A stretch of DNA of 6,428 bases, from positions 1-6,428 of the forward strand of contig JBBRVP010000069.1 in NCBI GenBank assembly GCA_038246785.1, written 5' to 3'. This stretch comes from JBBRVP01 sp038246785. GTDB lineage: Bacteria; Actinomycetota; Actinomycetes; Jiangellales; Jiangellaceae. How positions within the stretch are numbered: position 1 is the first letter of the stretch; every line of letters begins with the position of its first letter. The notes under the pieces were generated by a model. That model ran no database searches. It was not told the origin of the DNA and saw only the letters and a list, made by a program, of their open reading frames with translations. Positions 1-4,637 of this stretch are shown in pieces. A program made the position numbers and the translations under genes.

Positions 1-434
1 ACCTCGGCCCCGATCCAGCCGGCGCCGACGATCGCCAGCCGCGACCCCGGCGTCAGCCGGTCCCGCAGCCGACTCGCGTCAGCGCGAGTGCGCAGCGTCA
101 GCGCGGTCCCGTCGCCCGGCAGCTGCCGAGGCTCGGCACCTGTCGCAAGGACCAGCCGCTCGTATTCGACCTGACCACCGTCGGTGATCAGGACATGGTC
201 GGCGACCGAGACCGCGGTGGTCGCGAGCTGCAGGTCGACGTCGAGCGTCGGCCAGTCGGCATCCAGGGTCGTGCTGTCGGTCTCGCCGGCGAGCAGGTCC
301 TTGGACAGCGGCGGCCGGTCGTACGGCAGCTCGTCCTCGGCACCCAGCAGCGTCAGCGGTCCCCCGTACCCCTGGGCGCGGAGCGCGACGACGGTTTGCA
401 GGCCGGCGAGCCCGGCCCCTGCGACGACGATCAC
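1..434 (-). CDS. FAD-dependent NAD(P)H ferredoxin/rubredoxin reductase-type oxidoreductase, N-terminal part (runs off left edge)
   Basis: Reading leftward from GTG at 434 gives 144 residues before the window ends. The N-terminus carries an FAD-binding Rossmann motif, GAGLAG (residues 6-11). The ferredoxin-reductase signature YDRPPLSK follows at 38-45, then LVLATGAEPR at 94-103 (the second FAD contact). At the edge is a second dinucleotide motif, GAGWIGAE (137-144), which binds NAD(P)H. This order is diagnostic of the Pyr_redox_2 reductases that pass electrons from NAD(P)H to a ferredoxin or rubredoxin, often for cytochrome P450s or dioxygenases; these are usually about 400 residues, so roughly two thirds is missing. 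The protein is probably cytosolic. The partner cannot be seen. The GTG at 434 is preferred because a GACCCT -10 ends 6 nt upstream, fitting a leaderless mRNA. An in-frame GTG at 461 would add nine residues but would overlap the divergent methyltransferase start. Family call is firm; the redox partner is unknown. Confidence 0.9.
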   Translation of the reverse strand, partial: MIVVAGAGLAGLQTVVALRAQGYGGPLTLLGAEDELPYDRPPLSKDLLAGETDSTTLDADWPTLDVDLQLATTAVSVADHVLITDGGQVEYERLVLATGAEPRQLPGDGTALTLRTRADASRLRDRLTPGSRLAIVGAGWIGAE

Positions 435-439
435 CGCAC

Positions 440-445
440 TAGGGT
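440..445 (+). promoter_or_regulatory. Leaderless -10 element of the methyltransferase gene
   Basis: TAGGGT matches the actinobacterial TANNNT -10 consensus and is followed by 8 nt and the GTG start at 454. Transcription would therefore begin at or within 2 nt of the start codon. No convincing -35 or Shine-Dalgarno sequence is visible. Confidence 0.55.
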
Positions 446-446
446 C
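441..446 (-). promoter_or_regulatory. Leaderless -10 element of the oxidoreductase gene, overlapping the divergent one
   Basis: On the minus strand this reads GACCCT. It keeps the key -11 A and -7 T of NANNNT but lacks the first T. It lies 6 nt before the GTG at 434, which would put the transcript start on the start codon. It uses the same base pairs (441 and 445) as the plus-strand TAGGGT. Confidence 0.45.
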
Positions 447-453
447 CCAGCCC

Positions 454-1224
454 GTGTTCACCGATCGGACGGCGCTGACCACCCGCGGCTACTCCTCGCA
501 CGGCCCGCTGGCCGCGAGGATGTCGATCTACCGGTGGCAGGTGGACCCGGTCGACCTGCCCGGCCTCGCGGTGCGCGAGCTCACTGGTGTCAGCGGAGCC
601 GTGCTCGACGCCGGCTGCGGTCTGGGGACGTACGTCATGAGGCTCAACGCCGAGCGCCCCGACCTGGCGGTGCTCGGCCTGGATCTGTCGGCCGGGATGG
701 GCCCGATGATCGTCGGCGATGTCGGGCAGCTGCCACTGGCCGACGGATCGGTGAGCGCGGCGCTGGCGATGCACATGCTCTACCACGTGCCGGACATCCC
801 GGCGGCGGCCACGGAGCTGCGACGGGTGATTGCCTCGGGCGGCCCGCTCCTGGCGAGCACGAACGGTCCCGGCGACAAGCTGGAGATCGGCCGGCTGTGG
901 GCAGCTGCAGCCAGTGACCTCACGGGTGAGAAGGTCGAGGTACGCGACGGCGACTCGAGATTCACCCTGAACGACGGCCACCTGTTGCGTACGTCGTTCG
1001 ACTCCGTCGAGGTCAGCGTGTTCGACCGGGAGACGCTGGTGCCGGAGGTCGAGCCGGTCGTGGCCTTCGTCGACAGCATGCGCGGCCTGGCCGAGACCGA
1101 CCTCCCGGCCGGCGTCCCGTGGGAGGCGTTCCTCGGCCGGGTACGCGAGCGGGTGGGCGCCGAGGTGGAGCGCAATGGGTCGTTCCGGCTCGGCAACCAG
1201 GTCGGCTACTTCGCCTGCCGCTGA
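454..1224 (+). CDS. Class I SAM-dependent methyltransferase
   Basis: This 256-residue cytosolic enzyme of the Methyltransf_11 type should transfer a methyl group from S-adenosylmethionine to an unidentified small molecule. Motif I, VLDAGCGLG (50-58), binds SAM. Acidic D77 in GLDLS (75-79) is placed to hold the ribose. GDVGQLPLADGSV (88-100) and HMLYHVPD (107-114) are motifs II-III, and the ELRRVI...GG stretch just after matches the post-motif region. The start is GTG 454, supported by the TAGGGT -10. The frame stays open upstream to 184, but that part is antisense to the oxidoreductase and shows no methyltransferase features. ATG 520 is a less likely alternative. D77 and D89 are only 12 residues apart, where relatives usually have about 20, so the helix after the ribose-binding strand looks shortened. 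The gene is divergent from the oxidoreductase with a 19-bp gap. Substrate unknown. Confidence 0.88.
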   Translation: MFTDRTALTTRGYSSHGPLAARMSIYRWQVDPVDLPGLAVRELTGVSGAVLDAGCGLGTYVMRLNAERPDLAVLGLDLSAGMGPMIVGDVGQLPLADGSVSAALAMHMLYHVPDIPAAATELRRVIASGGPLLASTNGPGDKLEIGRLWAAAASDLTGEKVEVRDGDSRFTLNDGHLLRTSFDSVEVSVFDRETLVPEVEPVVAFVDSMRGLAETDLPAGVPWEAFLGRVRERVGAEVERNGSFRLGNQVGYFACR

Positions 1225-1238
1225 GTCCCGGCTCCATG

Positions 1239-1262
1239 TCGGCCGCGGTTGCCTGCGGCCGA
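1239..1262 (+). terminator. Hairpin terminator candidate after the methyltransferase
   Basis: TCGGCCGC (1239-1246) pairs perfectly with GCGGCCGA (1255-1262) around an 8-nt loop, 15 bp after the stop codon. There is no T-tract, which is common for actinobacterial terminators. Position and stem strength support the call, but it is not proven. Confidence 0.5.
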
Positions 1263-1291
1263 TTCCCGGCTGACGTTCATGTCGGAATCCT

Positions 1292-1344
1292 CATGATCGG
1301 AGCAGATCCGCGCCATGCCCTGACACCAGGGCACTCCGATCATG
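1292..1344. repeat. Long nested inverted repeat (palindromic element)
   Basis: An outer perfect 11-bp inverted repeat, CATGATCGGAG (1292-1302) with CTCCGATCATG (1334-1344), encloses an inner perfect 7-bp hairpin, TGCCCTG (1316-1322) with CAGGGCA (1327-1333), loop ACAC. The inner hairpin abuts the right outer arm, while 13 unpaired bases (1303-1315) separate it from the left arm. A competing 7-bp pair, CGCCATG (1311-1317) with CATGGCG (1341-1347), is mutually exclusive with the outer stem. It could be a dispersed REP-like palindrome, a protein-binding site or a strong bidirectional terminator. No protein is encoded. Confidence 0.7.
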
Positions 1345-1468
1345 GCGAAATGCGCACGAGACCCGGGCCGGGCGGGGCGATAACGCACCGGCCGAGGTTC
1401 GCAGCGCCTTCAGCGCGAGACTTCCGGCCCTCACCGCCACGCTGAATAACAGTCGTGTAGTACCACAT

Positions 1469-1497
1469 TTGGGTAACAACAGCCCCACAGGTAACAT
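1469..1497 (+). promoter_or_regulatory. Predicted sigma-70-type promoter of the transglycosylase gene
   Basis: TTGGGT (1469-1474) and TAACAT (1492-1497) are separated by 17 bp. They resemble the -35 TTGACA and -10 TANNNT elements. Transcription would start near 1504 and leave a 5' UTR of about 70 nt. The -35 is a partial match only. Confidence 0.4.
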
Positions 1498-1508
1498 CCG
1501 TCACTCGA
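1473..1508 (+). promoter_or_regulatory. 9-bp-phased GTAAC/GTCAC repeats, possible response-regulator (MtrA-like) site
   Basis: Four consecutive 9-mers start at 1473, 1482, 1491 and 1500. They read GTAACAACA, GCCCCACAG, GTAACATCC and GTCACTCGA; the second is degenerate. Tandem GTCAC/GTAAC 9-mers are the reported type of site for the actinobacterial response regulator MtrA, which controls cell-wall hydrolase genes. The site overlaps the predicted -35 and -10 and precedes a cell-wall hydrolase gene. Assignment to MtrA is inference; the phased repeat is directly visible. Confidence 0.4.
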
Positions 1509-1524
1509 ATCACGGCAGTATCGG

Positions 1525-1545
1525 CGGTCGCCACGACCGGTGACC
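1525..1545 (+). promoter_or_regulatory. Alternative hairpins in the transglycosylase 5' UTR
   Basis: CGGTCG (1525-1530) pairs with CGACCG (1534-1539) around a 3-nt loop. Alternatively GGTCGCC (1526-1532) pairs with GGTGACC (1539-1545) with one G-U pair. The same CGGTCG can also pair with a second CGACCG copy (1555-1560) lying immediately before the Shine-Dalgarno sequence. These pairings exclude each other. No known riboswitch core is recognisable. Confidence 0.35.
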
Positions 1546-1561
1546 CCCTTTCCCCGACCGT

Positions 1562-1567
1562 GAGGAA
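1562..1567 (+). promoter_or_regulatory. Shine-Dalgarno sequence of the transglycosylase gene
   Basis: GAGGAA lies 8 nt before ATG 1576 and fixes that start. It is the only clear ribosome binding site in the window; the other genes with visible 5' ends look leaderless. Confidence 0.7.
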
Positions 1568-1575
1568 CCTCGGCG

Positions 1576-2592
1576 ATGTCGCAGTCCCCGCGCCCGGCCC
1601 GTCCGGCCGCAACGCGCACCCGTCCGACCACGCGCCGACCAGCCGCAACGCGCACCCGTCCGACCACCCGAGCCAAGACTCTGCTGCGCCTGGCCAGGAA
1701 CCTCGGCGTCCCGCTCCTGCTCGCCGCCCTGGTCACTGCCGGGTCGCCGGGCTGGGGGCTCTACACGATCAAGCGTGGCGACACGCTCTCGGAGATCGCC
1801 AAGCGCTACCACACCTCGGTGTCCAAGCTGGTGCAGGTCAACCGGCTCCCCGGCAACGGCCACCTGATCATCGCGGGCAGCAGTCTCAAGGTCCCCGGCG
1901 CGACAAGCACGCGCTCCACCTCGGGCAGCCGCAGCCACCGGGTCGTCTCCGGCGACACCCTCTCCGGCATCGCCGTGCGCTACCGGGTCAGCCAGACAAC
2001 GCTGAAGAAGGCCAACGGGATCGGCCGCAACAACGTCGTGATGCTCGGCACGACGCTACGCATCCCCGGCGCCTCCACGTCGAGATCCGGCAGCACCTCG
2101 TCGGCGGGCTCGGGCAACACCTTCGCCGGCCGTACGTACTCGAAATCGGTCGTCGGCGCCGCATCTCGCAACCGCAGCCAGCTCGCTCGTGGCGCTGTCC
2201 CCTCGCGGGACCGGATGCGGTCGATCATCGCCGGGAAGGCTCGGGCCAACGGGGTGGACCCGGCCCTGGCGCTGGCGGTCAGCTATCAGGAGTCCGGATG
2301 GAACCAGGGGGTCGTCTCGGTCGCCAACGCGGTCGGGGCCATGCAGGTCATCCCTGCCACCACGGACTGGATCTCCGGCGTGGTCGGCCGCCGGCTCAAC
2401 CCGCTCGACCCGCACGACAACGCCACCACCGGGGTCGTCCTGCTGCGCATCCTCACCCGCACGGCGTCCAGCGAGCGCCAGGCCGTGGCCGCCTACTACC
2501 AGGGCCTGCGGTCGGTCCGCGAGCGCGGCATGTACAGCGACACCAAGCGGTACGTCGACAACGTGATGGCGCTCAAGAGGCGCTTCGGCTGA
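1576..2592 (+). CDS. Secreted LysM-LysM lytic transglycosylase (SLT/lysozyme-like fold)
   Basis: This 338-residue exported enzyme is predicted to bind peptidoglycan and cleave the MurNAc-GlcNAc glycan backbone. Residues 1-35 are a highly basic Arg/Thr/Pro-rich stretch containing a 12-residue duplication. A hydrophobic segment follows (about 43-56) and should act as signal peptide or membrane anchor. LysM1 spans about 63-108 (YTIKRGDTLSEIAKRY) and LysM2 about 121-165 (HRVVSGDTLSGIAVRY); both carry the GDTLS motif. A Ser/Gly-rich linker (166-207) leads to the SLT domain (about 210-338). Its QESGW holds the likely catalytic Glu239, followed by the family's NAVGAMQVIP (251-260) and the AYYQG segment. 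The start is ATG 1576, with GAGGAA 8 nt upstream. The kinase gene follows after 80 bp with its own promoter. The long basic N-region is unusual for a signal peptide. The call is firm; the exact bond cleaved is inferred from family. Confidence 0.92.
   Translation: MSQSPRPARPAATRTRPTTRRPAATRTRPTTRAKTLLRLARNLGVPLLLAALVTAGSPGWGLYTIKRGDTLSEIAKRYHTSVSKLVQVNRLPGNGHLIIAGSSLKVPGATSTRSTSGSRSHRVVSGDTLSGIAVRYRVSQTTLKKANGIGRNNVVMLGTTLRIPGASTSRSGSTSSAGSGNTFAGRTYSKSVVGAASRNRSQLARGAVPSRDRMRSIIAGKARANGVDPALALAVSYQESGWNQGVVSVANAVGAMQVIPATTDWISGVVGRRLNPLDPHDNATTGVVLLRILTRTASSERQAVAAYYQGLRSVRERGMYSDTKRYVDNVMALKRRFG
1606..1667 (+). repeat. 26-bp exact direct repeat, period 36 bp, inside the transglycosylase coding region
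   Basis: Positions 1606-1631 and 1642-1667 are identical, giving a 36-bp period. The repeat keeps the frame and encodes a duplicated Arg/Thr/Pro-rich dodecapeptide (PAATRTRPTTR at 10-20 and again at 22-32) in the N-terminal basic region. It is likely a replication-slippage duplication that can vary in copy number. Confidence 0.9.
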
Positions 2593-2624
2593 CCGGCCCC
2601 GGCCCCGCTGGAACGGCACCCGCC

Positions 2625-2651
2625 AGCGCGTCCAGACCGGGACCTGGCGCT
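2625..2651 (+). terminator. Weak hairpin after the transglycosylase, possible terminator
   Basis: AGCGC (2625-2629) plus GTCC (2630-2633) pair with GGAC (2640-2643) and GCGCT (2647-2651), with CTG bulged out at 2644-2646. That is nine base pairs in total, with no T-tract. It lies 32 bp after the stop and just before the next -10. Confidence 0.3.
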
Positions 2652-2660
2652 CGTCACCCG

Positions 2661-2666
2661 TAGACT
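2661..2666 (+). promoter_or_regulatory. Leaderless -10 element of the kinase gene
   Basis: TAGACT matches TANNNT and ends 6 nt before GTG 2673, so the transcript should begin on the start codon. There is no Shine-Dalgarno sequence or obvious -35. Confidence 0.55.
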
Positions 2667-2672
2667 CCCCGC

Positions 2673-4553
2673 GTGGATACGACCGTCACGGATGCTCTCG
2701 TCGGGCGTGTGCTCGACGGGCGGTACCGCGTCGGGGCCCGCCTGGCGCGCGGCGGCATGGCCACGGTCTACGAGGCGCACGACGCGCGGCTGGACCGCAC
2801 GATCGCCCTCAAGGTGATGCACCCCAACCTCGCGCAGGACGAGGAGTTCGTCTCCCGGTTCATCCGCGAGGCCCACTCCGCGGCCCGCCTCTCGCACCCG
2901 AACGTGGTCGCCGTCTATGACCAGGGTGCTGACGGCGGCACCGTGTTCCTCGCCATGGAGCTGGTCCGCGGGCGCACGCTGCGCGACCTCATGCGCGAGC
3001 GCGGCGCGCTCAGCGGCCGGCAGGCCATCGACGTCCTCGAGCCGGTGCTCGCCGCGCTGGGCGCCGCCCACCAGGCCGGCATCGTGCACCGCGACGTCAA
3101 GCCGGAGAACGTGCTGCTCTCCGAGGACGGGCGGATCAAGGTCGCCGACTTCGGGCTGGCCCGCGCCGTCACCGGAGCGAGCACGCACACCACCGCCAAC
3201 GGCGTGCTGATGGGCACCGTCGCCTACCTCTCCCCCGAGCAGGTCGAGCGCGGGGTGGCCGATCCGCGCTCCGACGTCTACGCCGCCGGGATCCTGCTCT
3301 ACGAGATGCTCACGGGCAGCAAGCCGTACGACGGCGAGAGCGCGATCCAGATCGCTTACCGACACGTGCACGACGACGTGCCTGCGCCATCGCTCGCGGT
3401 GCCGGGAGTGCCCGCCGAGCTCGATGCACTGGTGGCCCGCGCGACGGCCCGTGACCCGGACCGGCGACCCGGCGATGCCAAGGCGTTCCTCGGCGAGGTG
3501 ACCGCCACCAAGCGGTCGCTGTCCGACGGCGAGCTCGACGCCCTGGGCCCGGCCCTGGCCGCAATCCCGTCCGGTCGCGCCGAGCCGACGCTGGTCGTGC
3601 AGCTCGACCGCCCGAGGCCCGCCCGGCGCGGTGACACCGGCCCGCTGTCCGCACCCCCGGAGGCAACGAAGCGCCGACGCAGCCGCGGACCGCTGGCGCT
3701 GCTGCTCGTCCTCGCTCTCGCGCTGGGCCTGTCCGGCGCCGCCTGGTTCTACGCCGCCGTGCTGACCAAGACGACGACGCCGTCGCTGCTGAAGCTGACC
3801 CGTGCCGAAGCCAAGGACCGGGCGGCCAGCTCCGGGCTGGAAGTCACGGTCGACGAGCGCACGTACGACGAGGTGGTGCCGGCCGGTTCGGTGCTGGCCA
3901 CCAACCCCAGGGGCGGCCAGAGCATCGACAAGGGCGGCACCGTCGGGCTCGTCCTCTCCCTCGGCCCCGAGCGCTACGAGGTGCCCGGCCTGCGAGGACG
4001 CACCGAGGACGTGGCACGACGGATGCTCGAGGACACCAACCTCGTCGTCGGGAGCTCGGACCGGAAGTTCAGCCTGAAGATCGACAAGGGGGCGGTCATC
4101 TCGTCCGATCCCAAGGCCGGCGTCTCGCTCAAGCCCGGCACCGCCGTCGCGCTGGTGATCAGCGACGGACCCAAGCCGGTTGCGGTCCCCAACGTCGTTG
4201 GTCAGCCCGTCGAGGACGCCACCAAGGCGATCCAGGCGGAGGGGCTCAAGACCGCTGTCCGTGAGAAGTTCAACGACACGGTCCCCCCCGGCACGGTGAT
4301 CAGCCAGAACCCGACCGGTGGCACGGCTGACAAGAGCTCCATCGTCAACCTCGTCGTCTCCAAGGGTCCACCGCTCGTGGCTGTGCCCGACGTCAAGGGC
4401 AGGCCGGTCGCCGAGGCGCAGGCCACGCTTGAAGGCGCCGGGTTCAGCGTCAACGCCGTCGCGATCCCGGGGCCGGGCATCGTGCGCACCCAGTCCCCGG
4501 GCGCCGGCGAGGAGAAGCCGAAGGGCACCCAGGTCACGGTGTACGTGTTCTGA
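2673..4553 (+). CDS. pknL: PknL-type receptor Ser/Thr protein kinase with PASTA repeats
   Basis: This 626-residue single-pass membrane kinase should phosphorylate cytosolic proteins in response to cell-wall ligands. The kinase domain (about 17-276) is complete: glycine loop ARGGMATVY (25-33), Lys47 (IALKV), Glu66, catalytic HRDVKPEN (139-146), DFG (159-161), SPE (187-189) and D201 of SDVYAAG. The activation loop carries T171, T173 and T174, candidate autophosphorylation sites. A basic juxtamembrane linker (about 277-338) leads to one membrane helix (339-363). Outside the cell are four PASTA repeats at about 367-432, 434-500, 502-566 and 568-626. The last three begin with VPGLRG, VPNVVG and VPDVKG; the first lacks this opening. 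As I remember M. tuberculosis PknL, the segments LDRTIALKVM, VAVYDQGADG and ADPRSDVY are nearly the same, so I assign the PknL subgroup, although that protein lacks PASTA repeats while some relatives have them. Start GTG 2673 is set by the TAGACT -10. It lies between a peptidoglycan hydrolase and a DAHP synthase. Confidence 0.92.
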   Translation: MDTTVTDALVGRVLDGRYRVGARLARGGMATVYEAHDARLDRTIALKVMHPNLAQDEEFVSRFIREAHSAARLSHPNVVAVYDQGADGGTVFLAMELVRGRTLRDLMRERGALSGRQAIDVLEPVLAALGAAHQAGIVHRDVKPENVLLSEDGRIKVADFGLARAVTGASTHTTANGVLMGTVAYLSPEQVERGVADPRSDVYAAGILLYEMLTGSKPYDGESAIQIAYRHVHDDVPAPSLAVPGVPAELDALVARATARDPDRRPGDAKAFLGEVTATKRSLSDGELDALGPALAAIPSGRAEPTLVVQLDRPRPARRGDTGPLSAPPEATKRRRSRGPLALLLVLALALGLSGAAWFYAAVLTKTTTPSLLKLTRAEAKDRAASSGLEVTVDERTYDEVVPAGSVLATNPRGGQSIDKGGTVGLVLSLGPERYEVPGLRGRTEDVARRMLEDTNLVVGSSDRKFSLKIDKGAVISSDPKAGVSLKPGTAVALVISDGPKPVAVPNVVGQPVEDATKAIQAEGLKTAVREKFNDTVPPGTVISQNPTGGTADKSSIVNLVVSKGPPLVAVPDVKGRPVAEAQATLEGAGFSVNAVAIPGPGIVRTQSPGAGEEKPKGTQVTVYVF

Positions 4554-4625
4554 GCCTCATCCGGCCCCGGCTACCCGCAGATCCTGCCTGCCGAGACACG
4601 CCGGAACCGGGCCGCGACGCCCGAC

Positions 4626-4631
4626 TAGTCT
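4626..4631 (+). promoter_or_regulatory. Leaderless -10 element of aroF
   Basis: TAGTCT matches TANNNT and ends 6 nt before GTG 4638. GGAACC (4603-4608) lies 17 bp upstream in the -35 position, but it is not a TTGACA-like match. No Shine-Dalgarno sequence is present. Confidence 0.5.
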
Positions 4632-4637
4632 CGGTGC

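Larger units (their letters stand above)
1225..1575. other. 351-bp non-coding region between the methyltransferase and the transglycosylase
   Basis: I find no convincing gene here; the open frames across it are short and lack domain features. From left to right it holds a GC-rich hairpin just after the methyltransferase stop (1239-1262) and a long nested palindrome (1292-1344). A G+C-rich stretch without clear structure follows (about 1345-1440). A relatively AT-rich promoter segment (about 1441-1510) then carries repeated TAACA/GTAAC elements, and last comes the transglycosylase 5' UTR with hairpins and a Shine-Dalgarno sequence. Two short direct repeats flank the first hairpin: TCCCGGCT at 1226 and 1264, and CATGTCGG at 1235 and 1278. 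Confidence 0.7.

Noticed and set aside
184..453. Upstream in-frame extension of the methyltransferase (open back to 184)
   Set aside because: It is antisense to the conserved N-terminus of the oxidoreductase, is Ser-rich without domain features, and a better start with a -10 element lies at 454.
1364..1440. GC-rich self-complementary patches (GGCCGG and CCGGCC, GCGC pairs)
   Set aside because: Stems are 4-6 bp of self-complementary GC sequence, which is common background at this base composition.
1441..1575. Possible ydaO (c-di-AMP) riboswitch before the cell-wall hydrolase
   Set aside because: Such switches precede many actinobacterial hydrolase genes, but the conserved core segments are not visible and the predicted UTR is only about 70 nt.
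1560..2663. Alternative long plus-strand frame overlapping the transglycosylase
   Set aside because: Its composition is Pro/Arg/His-rich low complexity with no domain, whereas the other frame has signal region, two LysM domains and an SLT domain in order.
2496..3371. Long open frame antisense to the kinase domain
   Set aside because: High-GC shadow: it lacks recognisable motifs and lies opposite a region with complete, ordered kinase motifs.
4562..4614. Possible terminator between the kinase and aroF (CGGCCC at 4562 with GGGCCG at 4609)
   Set aside because: It has only six base pairs closing a loop of about 40 nt, with no T-tract; this is expected by chance in such GC-rich DNA.
4603..4631. 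GGAACC upstream of aroF read as an ECF sigma factor -35
   Set aside because: The spacing to a GTT- or TCT-like -10 does not fit well, and TAGTCT fits the ordinary TANNNT pattern shared by neighbouring genes.
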